Source: Nitrosopumilus piranensis (GTDB lineage: Archaea; Thermoproteota; Nitrososphaeria; Nitrososphaerales; Nitrosopumilaceae). From it: a stretch of DNA of 64,000 bases. Under the pieces are notes generated by a model. The model saw only the letters and a program-made list of their open reading frames with translations, made no database searches and was not told the DNA's origin. A program made the position numbers and the translations under genes. Below are positions 41,646 through 50,702 of the stretch, piece by piece (within the stretch, counting starts at the first letter, position 1; each line of letters begins with the position of its first letter). Location of the stretch: NCBI RefSeq assembly GCF_000875775.1, contig NZ_CP010868.1:1437707-1501706 (forward strand). Reading direction: 5' to 3'.

Positions 41646-44126
41646 TCAATTAGACAATCTAAAATCTATCTCAGTAAAGTACGCATAGTCTGCCTTGTCT
41701 TTTGGTTGCTCTAGTATACACAGACTAGTTTCAATGTTACTATCAATAGCAATCTCTGGAAGATGGACTAGAGTTGGGAATAACGATAAAAATTCCACAT
41801 GATAATTTCCCTGAGCGTCTGGAAGAATGCCAAAATCTTTTTCGGTCATGTATACTGTGTCAATTTCAGGCAGTATGGGAATTGTTGGAGATATGCCATT
41901 TGTTATGTCAATTCGCCTATCATCGCAAATTGCAATATATGTAATTCCAATTGCAATGACTCCATAATTATCCCTGTCAATGACTGAATCATCCCATGCA
42001 TCATTACCGTTCTCATCTACAAAAATCCATTCACCAGAGCCTCTAGGGAGGTTATCCCAAATGACTCCTCGGGTATCACCGTTTCTGTTTGCTATGGAGA
42101 AACGATCCCATACAGCTTCGCCGTTAACGTTGGTGTCCACATCAGTTATTGTAACAGGCAACAGATTACGTTTGTTAATTGGGTTTTCTATTGTTAGAAT
42201 TGTAGGATATTCCACAGCGTCATTTTCAATGGCACTTTGGATTTCTGAATCTACAAACTTGTCTTCAAGGATATCCCATTTGTTATCAAGTATAGCTCTG
42301 TGAATGGTGTTGATGTTTTGCACTGACAAAGTGATTGTGTATTTGTAAATTCCATTTTCAGATATTTGTGCATCAGGATATAATTGCTTGTCAGATTCAA
42401 ATGTTCCTAAAACACCAACATGTGGGGGAAGCGTATCTCGCTGTCCGTAATATTTTAGATCAAGGTTTTGTATATTACTTTGTGATGATGATTCTACAAA
42501 ATGCTTGCTAGTCATAATTGCAAATGTTGTAAAAGAATTCTCATCAAGATAACCTCGTTTTTGCAATGGTAAGATATGTTCAGACAAAATGCATACAGGT
42601 TTGCCGTCAGATTTTTTTAGCATCAATACATGTCTGTTCTCAATATTTATCGTGCATTCTATGTTATTTTTTGAGACTCCGCTTACAAGTTGTTTTAGTG
42701 GAGGTTCTATGGTAGGTATTTTACCAAGACATTCTTTGTCAGTTTCAATTTTTGCCAAATCAATCAAATCACTAAATTTTTTTCCATCATCTGAGCTGTA
42801 ATGGTACAAAATGCAATTAGATGTATAATCTGCATCAATAACAATGTGCACAAACCCATTGTCTACATCCATGATTGTATTGCTTGGCCTCATAGGATAG
42901 TCTTGTAAGATGTCAGTTATTTCTGAATAATTTCCGTTATTGTCTTTTATGTTAAAGTACAATGCATAGTTTTCATATGGATAATTTTTCACTCCAGGTG
43001 CAAAATAATATTGCTTTCCATCATCAACTAGCGTTATCACTCTGCCGTATTGTCTTACAAAACTGCTAGCGGGAATTTCCTCCATTTTGAAATCTTTACC
43101 TTTGTTGATGCTTGTGCCAACAAAAGTCAGGATTGTTTGATTTTCACCATCCCAATAGTCAGACTCCCACAATACATTCAGTGTTCCATCAATTACAAAA
43201 ATTCCTAATCTCTCAGGATGATAGGTGTCAATAGAGTCTGGATCAGATGGTAGGTATTTTGATTTCTCAAATGTTTTGCCTCCGTCATGGCTTGCTGCAA
43301 AGCTAGAGTACCACCTAGTATCATTTGGTCTGTCTAGCCAAGTTACATAGACATCGTCTCCAGAAACTGCAATCTTTTGATTGGTGACTGACGTCTCTGC
43401 ATTATTTACGCTTATTTTATCAGTGACAGTGCCGTCAGGTAGAATCTTGACGAGATACAAGTGACCTTTTTTGTCATAATCTTTTTCATCATCCATAAGA
43501 AGATAGATCACACCATCACTGGCAAAAGTTACAATGTCTTGGCGCACTTTGCCTTGATTTAGAATTTTGGATGGCTCTGAGAAAGAATTTCCAAAATCAT
43601 CGCTAACTGAATAAAACGCATAACTGGTATTTTCCCCCCTAGTCCACATCGTGCCAAAAACATATAATTTTTCATTTAGAAATTCAACGTTACTTATATC
43701 ATAATACACATCATCCGTAGTTAGAATTAATTTTGGTTTTGAGAATGTTTTGCCATCATCATTACTAGTCAACACATAAAATTGAGGTACAACATCTCCA
43801 TTTCGTGTAAATAGTTCGTAAAAAACAAAGATGTTTTGCTCTTGTGAGAGGATCTGGGAGTTGCCAATAAATGATCCAGTCGTAATAATCTTAGGTTCCA
43901 ATATTGTTTTGCCATCAACTAATTGCGTAAAGATAATTGTTGAATCACTATCTTGATTATATGATTCCCAGATTATGTTGGCTTTGTTATTTTGAATTGA
44001 AATCAATGGGTTTGAATAATGGGTTTCTTGTTTGTCTTCATGGGACCCAAATACAAAGTGACCTTGATCATAGTGACTTGTAATACCAATCATGCCAATT
44101 AGAAATAGAACGAAAAATATTTTCAT
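41646..44126 (-). CDS. Exported sialidase-like beta-propeller protein with PLKQ two-Cys domain, 826 aa
   Basis: Signal peptide 1-17. Residues about 30-470 contain several Asp-box motifs of the S/D-x-D-x-G-x-x-F type (N-D-D-G-K-T-F, D-D-F-G-N-S-F, H-D-G-G-K-T-F, S-D-D-G-K-K-F), the mark of sialidase/BNR six-bladed propellers. The two-Cys domain (P-P-L-K-Q-L...I-E-C...P-V-C-I) follows near 475-530. The last 280 residues are unassigned with D-E-N-G-N-D-A-W-D-D. No sialidase Arg triad is evident, so carbohydrate or protein binding is more likely than catalysis. It heads the array at its own TATA box. Confidence 0.75.
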   Translation of the reverse strand: MKIFFVLFLIGMIGITSHYDQGHFVFGSHEDKQETHYSNPLISIQNNKANIIWESYNQDSDSTIIFTQLVDGKTILEPKIITTGSFIGNSQILSQEQNIFVFYELFTRNGDVVPQFYVLTSNDDGKTFSKPKLILTTDDVYYDISNVEFLNEKLYVFGTMWTRGENTSYAFYSVSDDFGNSFSEPSKILNQGKVRQDIVTFASDGVIYLLMDDEKDYDKKGHLYLVKILPDGTVTDKISVNNAETSVTNQKIAVSGDDVYVTWLDRPNDTRWYSSFAASHDGGKTFEKSKYLPSDPDSIDTYHPERLGIFVIDGTLNVLWESDYWDGENQTILTFVGTSINKGKDFKMEEIPASSFVRQYGRVITLVDDGKQYYFAPGVKNYPYENYALYFNIKDNNGNYSEITDILQDYPMRPSNTIMDVDNGFVHIVIDADYTSNCILYHYSSDDGKKFSDLIDLAKIETDKECLGKIPTIEPPLKQLVSGVSKNNIECTINIENRHVLMLKKSDGKPVCILSEHILPLQKRGYLDENSFTTFAIMTSKHFVESSSQSNIQNLDLKYYGQRDTLPPHVGVLGTFESDKQLYPDAQISENGIYKYTITLSVQNINTIHRAILDNKWDILEDKFVDSEIQSAIENDAVEYPTILTIENPINKRNLLPVTITDVDTNVNGEAVWDRFSIANRNGDTRGVIWDNLPRGSGEWIFVDENGNDAWDDSVIDRDNYGVIAIGITYIAICDDRRIDITNGISPTIPILPEIDTVYMTEKDFGILPDAQGNYHVEFLSLFPTLVHLPEIAIDSNIETSLCILEQPKDKADYAYFTEIDFRLSN

Positions 44127-44152
44127 GATATTACAGACAGAATGATAGGAAG

Positions 44153-44170
44153 CTCATAAAGTGTTCTAAT
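44153..44170 (-). promoter_or_regulatory. TATA-type promoter ATTAGAACACTTTATGAG
   Basis: On the minus strand, about 27-44 nt upstream of ATG 44126. The ATTAGAACACTTTATGA core recurs on the plus strand at 52271. Confidence 0.6.
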
Positions 44171-44225
44171 CTTTTGGGAATAGATGATGTGAGGTAAACG
44201 GTCTGGGAATTAGCCTCAAACATAT

Positions 44226-44354
44226 CTATTGTGATTTGAATATTCCAATTACAATAAAAGCAACACGAACGAATCGTTCATACAAATTCTCAGTATTCCC
44301 TAAATACCAAATTGACAAACACAATGCAGAAACTGTCACCAGACAACTAATCAT
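44226..44354 (-). CDS. Small membrane protein, 42 aa
   Basis: Two short hydrophobic helices (V-T-V-S-A-L-C-L-S-I-W and V-R-V-A-F-I-V-I-G-I-F) with a charged turn (N-T-E-N-L-Y-E-R). The codons remain open upstream to 44399. Function unknown. Confidence 0.4.
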   Translation of the reverse strand: MISCLVTVSALCLSIWYLGNTENLYERFVRVAFIVIGIFKSQ

Positions 44355-44503
44355 TGTTGGTCTTAAGTTTCGATTTTGATTATCTTGTTTAATTCCTTTT
44401 AAAGGGATTTACAGTTTTAGTTTAACACCCTGTTCATTATTTTTAATAAAATATGTGCAAATCTGTCAAGATTTGAACCATTGGAATCTGTATGGCCTTA
44501 TCA

Positions 44504-44521
44504 TTAGAATACTTTATGAAC
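44504..44521 (+). promoter_or_regulatory. TATA-type promoter ATTAGAATACTTTATGAA
   Basis: Plus-strand copy of the common promoter block, upstream of the zinc-finger gene at 44577. A 35-nt leader or a later start would follow. Confidence 0.45.
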
Positions 44522-44576
44522 ACTACATCTGCTAGATTTATTAAATGAATTTCACAGTTTATCATATTCTATAATT

Positions 44577-44795
44577 GTGTATTTGCCAAAACAGTTACAA
44601 TCTACAACAAGAATTCTAAACATAGTGGCAACCCCAAAAGATTGCAAGTTCTGTGGAAAAACAATTAGACCTGATGAATTGTTTTCATTGTACATAAAAC
44701 ACATCAACAAAAAGAAGGAAGAGTCTTGGTTTCATGAAGAATGTTATGCTGAACTGATGAAGGAGATGGGAGAAGATTCCCCATTTGACCGGTAA
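44577..44795 (+). CDS. Small zinc-finger protein, 72 aa
   Basis: D-C-K-F-C-G-K-T-I-R-P-D-E-L-F...S-W-F-H-E-E-C-Y is a C-x-x-C...H-x-x-C treble-clef-like finger (LIM/PARP-type spacing). GTG start at 44577; a GTG 45 nt later is possible. Cytoplasmic, function unknown. Confidence 0.6.
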   Translation: MYLPKQLQSTTRILNIVATPKDCKFCGKTIRPDELFSLYIKHINKKKEESWFHEECYAELMKEMGEDSPFDR

Positions 44796-44872
44796 CAAAA
44801 TGCTATAACTGATTATACCACATATACTGTAATGAAGACAAAACGAAATTCAGAAATATTTGCATTTTCTAA

Positions 44873-45595
44873 TTAAATCCAAAATGTTCTAATTATCTCA
44901 ATGTCTTGAGTATTTTTTGAAAACCACACTGTAATTATTCTTGAGTCATCTGTTTTTTTCTCACCATACATATGCTCTAGTCCATCAATTAATAGAAAAT
45001 ACACATCATCAACTTCACTGTTTCCGATTTTTGCATCTATCAGATCACGTGGAATTGATATTACCAGATATCCGCCTACAGATTCACTTAATGAAACATG
45101 AACAGAGTTGGCATCAGCATCATGTACAATACTTTCTAGTGTTGCGCCCTTGAGGGAATACAAAACTTCAAAATCAGTGTTGTTTTTTGTAACAGAATAC
45201 GCTATAGGGTTTGCAAGCTCAACTGTTTTGTCAGTGGTAGCCCAGCCACGCATTACCAGTTTTTCAACAGATTCCGGTTTGATACATTTTGGATATGCAT
45301 GAGGCATCTTTCCAACCAGCTCAAGGCCATCTCTGCACTGTATATCTTGGAATCTTACTCCCATTTCATGTTGTTTTAAAGGAGATAAGATGGTTGGAAT
45401 TCGATTTTTTTCAAGTTTAACACATAATTCTCCATAATATGGTTCACACCAATCCATAAACTCTTCAAATGTTTTTTCTTTCATGTCTGGAGGCAATATG
45501 ATTGAATGCTCAAGAAGTTGGTTTGGATCATGTTCTGCAAATGCAACACCCACAAATCCAATCATTCCAATAATTATCAAAAATCTAGTTTTCAT
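44873..45595 (-). CDS. Exported two-domain protein (PLKQ two-Cys plus IPRxLID), MKTR family
   Basis: Start set at the M-K-T-R ATG 45595; an ATG 12 nt upstream is possible. Signal peptide 1-20. Residues about 65-115: S-P-L-K-Q-H-E-M-G-V...I-Q-C...Y-P-K-C-I...R-G-W. Residues about 130-240: beta domain V-I-S-I-P-R-D-L-I-D-A-K...D-D-V-Y-F-L-L. Same domain pair as in 38397 but reversed in order. Last gene of its sub-array. Confidence 0.72.
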   Translation of the reverse strand: MKTRFLIIIGMIGFVGVAFAEHDPNQLLEHSIILPPDMKEKTFEEFMDWCEPYYGELCVKLEKNRIPTILSPLKQHEMGVRFQDIQCRDGLELVGKMPHAYPKCIKPESVEKLVMRGWATTDKTVELANPIAYSVTKNNTDFEVLYSLKGATLESIVHDADANSVHVSLSESVGGYLVISIPRDLIDAKIGNSEVDDVYFLLIDGLEHMYGEKKTDDSRIITVWFSKNTQDIEIIRTFWI

Positions 45596-45599
45596 TTTT

Positions 45600-45845
45600 T
45601 CAGACATATTTTCTCCACAACCTGATTGCCAAATAAACTCCTAGTGCTATAAGCAATAACGGAATCCAATGAAAAATCAATACAAACAAAACAGACATGA
45701 AATCATAAGTAAGTGTATTTCCACCAAAAGTATCATGGATTGAAAAGGAGTAATAGTTTAGAAGATTTACAAAGCTTTCCGGTATGAATGTGGGCAATAT
45801 AGGAATGCAAACTATGCCAATTTTCAGAAAAGTTTTAGTTTTCAT
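45600..45845 (-). CDS. Two-TM membrane protein, MKTK leader, 81 aa
   Basis: M-K-T-K-T-F-L-K-I-G leads the first helix. A second long helix (S-V-L-F-V-L-I-F-H-W-I-P-L-L-L-I-A-L-G-V) ends in R-L-W-R-K-Y. ATGA overlap with the upstream gene fixes the start at 45845. Confidence 0.62.
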   Translation of the reverse strand: MKTKTFLKIGIVCIPILPTFIPESFVNLLNYYSFSIHDTFGGNTLTYDFMSVLFVLIFHWIPLLLIALGVYLAIRLWRKYV

Positions 45846-46345
45846 TTTCTTTTTTTCCATCTAATTATTACAATAATAGAACCAACAATCATTCCTAAGA
45901 CAACATAATAAAACAGATTATAATCAAATGGATTTAGTAATCCCAATCCCAAAAATCCAATTGGTTTAGTATCACACATCCCGTTGTTATAATGAACATT
46001 ATCATGGACAAATACAGTGTATGTAATACCAATTTGATATCCAACATCACATGAACTATGCTTACTTGTGGTATACTCATCTGAAAAACTTAGTCCTAGA
46101 TTTTCTAAGACAAATATGTTATCCTTGATATCTCCCTTGAATATTTGAGTAACATAAAAAGTGACTTTTTGTGGACCGCCACTATTGTCAATATCAGTAA
46201 CAGTTCCAATAAACGCATATTCAGACTCTTGTAATGCTGCAAGAAAATCTGTAGGAGCAGAACAACTACAAGCATAAGAATTCTGTAAAAATAATGGCAA
46301 AATGAGAATCATCAGTATTGTAAATATCGATACTCTAGTCTTCAT
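45842..46345 (-). CDS. Membrane-anchored TIMP/NTR-like protein, 167 aa
   Basis: MKTR-type leader, cleavage before C-S-C (26-28), the TIMP hallmark. OB-fold strands E-Y-A-F-I-G-T-V-T-D-I...T-Q-I-F-K-G-D-I and later cysteines (about 89 and 114) follow. A C-terminal helix with R-W-K-K-R-K anchors the protein. Classical TIMPs inhibit metalloproteases through the N-terminal Cys; whether that holds here is unknown. Overlaps both neighbours by 4 nt. Confidence 0.75.
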   Translation of the reverse strand: MKTRVSIFTILMILILPLFLQNSYACSCSAPTDFLAALQESEYAFIGTVTDIDNSGGPQKVTFYVTQIFKGDIKDNIFVLENLGLSFSDEYTTSKHSSCDVGYQIGITYTVFVHDNVHYNNGMCDTKPIGFLGLGLLNPFDYNLFYYVVLGMIVGSIIVIIRWKKRK

Positions 46346-47394
46346 TTTCTCTTTCTCCTAATCACAAATATGCTACCAACCATACTGCCAACGATTGCGA
46401 TAGTGAGTAAAACTACCACATAGACTAGTCCATAATCATAATCACGTATAGGCTCCAAATTTGGAGGAGGTAAATTTTCATAAAATGGCTCTCCCCATTT
46501 TACACCAGTATCACCATATTCGTTTTCAGAGATTACTAGACAAATTCCGTCTTGCAGTACAGTTCTAGGGCCACATTCTTCATAGACAGTTCTATCTTGT
46601 TCTGGTTCAGGAATCGGTTCAGGTGAAGGACCATCGTGCTCCCATCTTGCAGGAGATTCCTCATACAACAAAACAAAGGGTACATCACCTATCAGTTCTT
46701 GGACTTTGTTTCCAATGGTCAAATCAGGTGTCCATAAAACAAGAATGTCTCTTTTGTAATCTATTGCAATTGATGCAATTGGTAACTCAGTATGATCTAA
46801 TCCATGACTATACAAGCCATCCATGGCAACATCTAGTTCTGTATCAGTTAGGTTTGATGGTTGTGCAGGGATTACAATCGAACCATCACCAAGTACATCT
46901 CTGTAAGATTCTCTCTCGTTTGCATCTTGGTATTGTCGTAAAGGTTTCTCATATTCTTCTGAATAATAATTTCCGTCCTCAGGTCCAGGTTCCCAAATGT
47001 AACCATCAGGAGGTGTAGTAATATTTGTGGTGCATTGGCTTGTCTGTCCGTTTATTACGTATACCTTGTAGGTTTTTCCAATTTTGTAATCCACGTCTGT
47101 TGACAAACTCATAATTGCGTCGTTTTCAAGAAACACCATTCCAGTATTTTCAAAAACATGTTTTGGTGTATTGACATCTCCTTTAACCACATCATGAATC
47201 AAGAACGTAACTTTTTGCGGTCCGTCATAGTTATCAAGACGTGTGACAGTCCCAGTAAATACCAATTCAGAGTCAGATTCTACTGAATCATAATTAACTT
47301 CTGCAGCACAAAGTGCAAATACTTGCTCATCCCATGATGGCTGTAAAAATACTGTAATTACAAAAAGTGCAATTATCAATATTCTAGTTTTCAT
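46342..47394 (-). CDS. Membrane-anchored TIMP/NTR-like protein, 350 aa
   Basis: MKTR leader and signal peptide to about 27. OB-fold region 30-145 with S-E-L-V-F-T-G-T-V-T-R-L...H-D-V-V-K-G-D-V, closely parallel to the 45842 product (both have D-N-x-x-G-P-Q-K-V-T-F). Then an extracellular linker, a Cys-containing segment near 275-290 (E-E-C-G-P...G-I-C-L-V), and a C-terminal anchor with R-R-K-R-K tail. 11-nt overlap with the upstream gene. Confidence 0.72.
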   Translation of the reverse strand: MKTRILIIALFVITVFLQPSWDEQVFALCAAEVNYDSVESDSELVFTGTVTRLDNYDGPQKVTFLIHDVVKGDVNTPKHVFENTGMVFLENDAIMSLSTDVDYKIGKTYKVYVINGQTSQCTTNITTPPDGYIWEPGPEDGNYYSEEYEKPLRQYQDANERESYRDVLGDGSIVIPAQPSNLTDTELDVAMDGLYSHGLDHTELPIASIAIDYKRDILVLWTPDLTIGNKVQELIGDVPFVLLYEESPARWEHDGPSPEPIPEPEQDRTVYEECGPRTVLQDGICLVISENEYGDTGVKWGEPFYENLPPPNLEPIRDYDYGLVYVVVLLTIAIVGSMVGSIFVIRRKRK

Positions 47395-47986
47395 TTAATC
47401 CCTCACAACCATGTGCTGTCTCAGTACCGATAAAATAATCAGAATACCCTTCATGATACACAATCTCGTAGTTGACAGATGAGGGAATCTGTGAAATTAT
47501 CTTTTTTTCAGGGTCAGAACCTTCAAAGAACTTGTGCAAATCAAGAATTATTTTGTTGTCTTGTAGTCGAACATCACAAATATCATATTGAGTTTTTTCT
47601 ATATTGAATTTAATTTCTTCAAACTGTAATTCAGATAACAGTGTTGGTTCTTTAGGACAAAATTGTGGACATCCTTTAGAGTTTGATGGGTCATATTCAG
47701 GATCTAAATCAATTGGAGGATCCTCTGTCTCTTTGTAACATACTGAGTAAAAATTGTAATGAATCATATCTAGTTGTTTTATTGGATCTGTGTAATACAC
47801 AGCAAAGAATATTTGATTTGCAACAAAATCATCAGGAATTGGAAAATAAGGGCAAAAGACTTTTGATATTACTGCAAACTGAGGAGTGTCGGTATTTGCA
47901 TACACATAGTCAATTGTTATAATTGATGAGACAGGAATTCCAATAATTAATAAAATAATTATTGTGATTTTGTATCTAGTATTCAT
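47384..47986 (-). CDS. Exported protein, MKTR-type leader, 200 aa
   Basis: Leader M-N-T-R-Y-K-I-T-I-I-I and signal/anchor to about 30. Extracellular alpha/beta domain with six or more cysteines (F-C-P-Y, V-C-Y-K, G-C-P-Q-F-C-P, I-C-D-V, G-C-E-G). It ends L-N-E-N-stop inside the leader of the next gene, as 40108 does. Family unknown. Confidence 0.62.
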   Translation of the reverse strand: MNTRYKITIIILLIIGIPVSSIITIDYVYANTDTPQFAVISKVFCPYFPIPDDFVANQIFFAVYYTDPIKQLDMIHYNFYSVCYKETEDPPIDLDPEYDPSNSKGCPQFCPKEPTLLSELQFEEIKFNIEKTQYDICDVRLQDNKIILDLHKFFEGSDPEKKIISQIPSSVNYEIVYHEGYSDYFIGTETAHGCEGLNEN

Positions 47987-48822
47987 TTTCTATTTCTCCA
48001 AAATGTAACAACTCCAACAAGGGTAATGAAAAAGCCCATGATTCCACCAAACAAAAATGCATGACGATACATGACAAAAACAAAATTAATGCCTTCAATT
48101 GGTCGCATGACAGGTGGATCTACAGGAGGAAGTAAAAATAATGACAAATACAAAGTCACAAACAGTCCTTGAACCATTAACGCTATGCCAGAAATTATCA
48201 AAAATTTGCTTTTCATGATTTTGCCTTGAATTATCAGTATTGTTATTATCAAAGAAGGAATTATCACTAAAAAGAAAACAAATTCAATGTGTACATTAAC
48301 AGTACTACCAAATGTTGTTTCTTCCATTCCTTCTGCAGTGCCAGTCCATGCACCAATACCGTCTCCAGTATCCCATACATGTGGACTTGCTAATGTACCA
48401 GTCAAAATTGCAAGAATTATCAACAAAGCAGAATATGCCAAAATCATAGTAATTACAGATATTATCAAAGACTTGTTAGAGGTTTGAAAGATCATCTTTT
48501 TTTGAATCATAAAAGATGCAAATCCTGCAACCACACCAACAGTAATTGCAGACATTGGACCCAGAGTTTGACTAAACGGAAGTATCAAAGATGTTGCCGT
48601 AATGATACTCAAAGGGATCCCTGCAACTCGGATATTTTTTGATGCCCATGAGAACAAAATCCAAGATGTGAGGGAAAAAACAACAGTCAATGTCATAACC
48701 ACAACACTGCTAACTGTCAAACCATCCATCATCACTTCGTTATTTATACCAAAATCCAGTCCCCTAATCCAAGGAATCAGTACAAGAAACACTGCAATAA
48801 TTATCAAAAGTCTAGTTTTCAT
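47983..48822 (-). CDS. Polytopic membrane protein (about seven TM), MKTR family
   Basis: Start at M-K-T-R ATG 48822 (ATGA overlap). Seven hydrophobic helices with little soluble sequence, including V-V-V-M-T-L-T-V-V-F-S-L and I-I-P-S-L-I-I-T-I-L-I. The C-terminal tail is W-R-N-R-K. No transporter signature. Confidence 0.65.
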   Translation of the reverse strand: MKTRLLIIIAVFLVLIPWIRGLDFGINNEVMMDGLTVSSVVVMTLTVVFSLTSWILFSWASKNIRVAGIPLSIITATSLILPFSQTLGPMSAITVGVVAGFASFMIQKKMIFQTSNKSLIISVITMILAYSALLIILAILTGTLASPHVWDTGDGIGAWTGTAEGMEETTFGSTVNVHIEFVFFLVIIPSLIITILIIQGKIMKSKFLIISGIALMVQGLFVTLYLSLFLLPPVDPPVMRPIEGINFVFVMYRHAFLFGGIMGFFITLVGVVTFWRNRK

Positions 48823-49688
48823 TTTCTCCAAATCTCATAATTTTCAGTATGTTTGTATTGCAATCCATCAAATGTCCAAAAGTATGAAAAACGCTTTGCC
48901 CATCCCTTTTGTTCAATTTTGTCTGCAGTGTCAGAAGTAACGCAAAAAGGAGAGCCAACATACAAGCGATACATTGGCTCCATTCCTAACGGACATGCAA
49001 TCAGGTCATACACTGCAGGAGAAATTTCTTTATCCATTTCAAAATACTGGAATGCTCTTTGTTCTTTTAATGGCGGTATCTTTACGTCTCCAGGATAAAT
49101 ATCGGGGACATAATCTTCCAGATTCCACTCCCAAATAGAGCCTTGAATTTTTTCGACCAAGTACACATCAGATACTTTGCAATTTGTTCCAAAAGAAAAC
49201 TCGTCATAATGTTTCAGATAAAGAAGCAGTTTTTCTCCTATTTCTGGCGTAAACTTGTATCCATATGACATTGGTTCTGCATAATGCCTGTCAGAGATTA
49301 TTTCCATACCGATTATTCGTATGATGTCACCTGCATCGTGGTTTTTGTAGATTTTTTCTACTTCAAACTCATAAAGAAATGGAGTTTTGGCAGTACTGTT
49401 GTTTAGAAAATCTACGATTCCTTGGTTTGGTTGCGCGTACTGTAATCCAAGTCCACATGGGTTTGAAGGGTTGTTTTTGTCATATCCAATCATGGCATCT
49501 GTACTGCTGTGTTTCTGTATTGGGATTCCCAATACGATAATGTCTGATCTAAATGCCATCTCAGCTGAGATTGGCGAGGCTATGGGAGAGCCACATGGAT
49601 AACCCATTAAACATCTGGCATCGGCATCTGAAACAAGATATGAAGCTATCATAAAAACAACAATTAGAAAAATTGTAAAATATTTCAT
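48819..49688 (-). CDS. Exported TIMP-like protein with C-terminal two-Cys segment, 289 aa
   Basis: Signal peptide M-K-Y-F-T-I-F...D-A-R. OB-like region about 40-190: E-M-A-F-R-S-D-I-I-V-L-G-I-P...F-E-V-E-K-I-Y-K...G-E-K-L-L-L-Y-L. Near 205-265 a P-P-L-K-E...A-C-P-L...G-S-P-F-C-V-T...K-G-W segment matches the PLKQ domain. Uses the shared promoter at 49689. Confidence 0.7.
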   Translation of the reverse strand: MKYFTIFLIVVFMIASYLVSDADARCLMGYPCGSPIASPISAEMAFRSDIIVLGIPIQKHSSTDAMIGYDKNNPSNPCGLGLQYAQPNQGIVDFLNNSTAKTPFLYEFEVEKIYKNHDAGDIIRIIGMEIISDRHYAEPMSYGYKFTPEIGEKLLLYLKHYDEFSFGTNCKVSDVYLVEKIQGSIWEWNLEDYVPDIYPGDVKIPPLKEQRAFQYFEMDKEISPAVYDLIACPLGMEPMYRLYVGSPFCVTSDTADKIEQKGWAKRFSYFWTFDGLQYKHTENYEIWRK

Positions 49689-49728
49689 ATCTAATGAAAC
49701 ATTATTGTGTCATTGAAAAGTGCTTCTG
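49689..49728 (-). promoter_or_regulatory. Shared leaderless promoter, copy 3
   Basis: GAAGCACTTTTCAATGAC on the minus strand; identical core and spacing to copies 1, 2 and 4. Confidence 0.65.
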
Positions 49729-49779
49729 ATGTTTTGTGTTTAGATTTTCGCTTAGTTTTCCATATTAGACATTACGGCA

Positions 49780-50031
49780 TCAAAGAACCTGTCTTCCTTT
49801 GCTAAAATTATATACAAATATCCCTACACCTACAAATGTAACAATCATGAATATTATTGGTATATGGATTTGTGGATGTTCATAGTACTGATATCCAAAC
49901 GGAACTGTTTGGGATAGACTTATTCCATCATAATACAAAACAATCAATCCAATTGTCATTATCACCACACCTATCTTTCCAAGATGACTGCGAGGTTTTT
50001 CAGACAAGTTTGCAGATTCGTTGTCTTTCAT
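49780..50031 (-). CDS. Two-TM membrane protein, 83 aa
   Basis: Charged N-terminus, then helices V-V-I-M-T-I-G-L-I-V-L-Y-Y and I-P-I-I-F-M-I-V-T-F-V-G-V-G-I-F-V separated by an extracellular tyrosine-rich loop. A promoter-like GAAGACCTTATGAATA lies just upstream on the minus strand. Confidence 0.58.
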   Translation of the reverse strand: MKDNESANLSEKPRSHLGKIGVVIMTIGLIVLYYDGISLSQTVPFGYQYYEHPQIHIPIIFMIVTFVGVGIFVYNFSKGRQVL

Positions 50032-50132
50032 GAGTAAAAAATAATCTGGTTATTCATAAGGTCTTCTAATATTTTGTTAACTCCAAAGTTTTCATAAATA
50101 AAGTCAAGAATGCCTCTCTAAAAATCAAGGCA

Positions 50133-50699
50133 TTACTTTCTTTTTTTCCAAAAATAATAGACAATACCAAGTGCAATAATACACCCAATGCCAAGCGGAA
50201 TTAACTCATATGCAATATTTGTAAATACAATCGGTTTGACAATTGGATCTCCTTCAACGACTACCGTTTGACCCAAACCATAATGTGGCCCTATCTGGGA
50301 TATGTTAAACTGGGAATGTATGTGATACGTTCCAGGTTCAAGTGCTTTTACAGTTATAGAGTATTTCACAAAAGAGTTGCCGGCAACGTCAAAAACTGTT
50401 TTGGGAGGATCTCTTGCCATTATTTCCCATCTGCTGGAATTGCCATGGGATTCAGAGAAAATAGAAATCCATCCTTTGAGATCCTTATCCACATTACTTT
50501 TTATGATACCTGTAACAGTCAAAGTTTCACCAGTCTGCATGCGATGTTTATCAAATGTTTCATCTTCAATTCTAACAAAACTAGTAGCAGGATACATAAT
50601 GTCATGTGCATCTGCACTTGGAATTACAACAAACACGCTAGATAACAGGAAAAAAATACCAAAAGAAAGTATAATGATTTGTAATGATACAAACTTCAT
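50133..50699 (-). CDS. Exported Ig-like protein with C-terminal anchor, 188 aa
   Basis: Signal peptide to about 31 (S-A-D-A). One beta-sandwich domain (about 45-145: Q-T-G-E-T-L-T-V-T-G-I-I...L-E-P-G-T-Y-H-I-H-S-Q-F) is followed by a membrane helix and W-K-K-R-K. The G-T-Y-H-I-H pattern resembles archaeal methane/ammonia monooxygenase-B-like or CARDB-type beta sandwiches, but the family is not certain. Confidence 0.65.
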   Translation of the reverse strand: MKFVSLQIIILSFGIFFLLSSVFVVIPSADAHDIMYPATSFVRIEDETFDKHRMQTGETLTVTGIIKSNVDKDLKGWISIFSESHGNSSRWEIMARDPPKTVFDVAGNSFVKYSITVKALEPGTYHIHSQFNISQIGPHYGLGQTVVVEGDPIVKPIVFTNIAYELIPLGIGCIIALGIVYYFWKKRK

Positions 50700-50702
50700 G
50701 TA

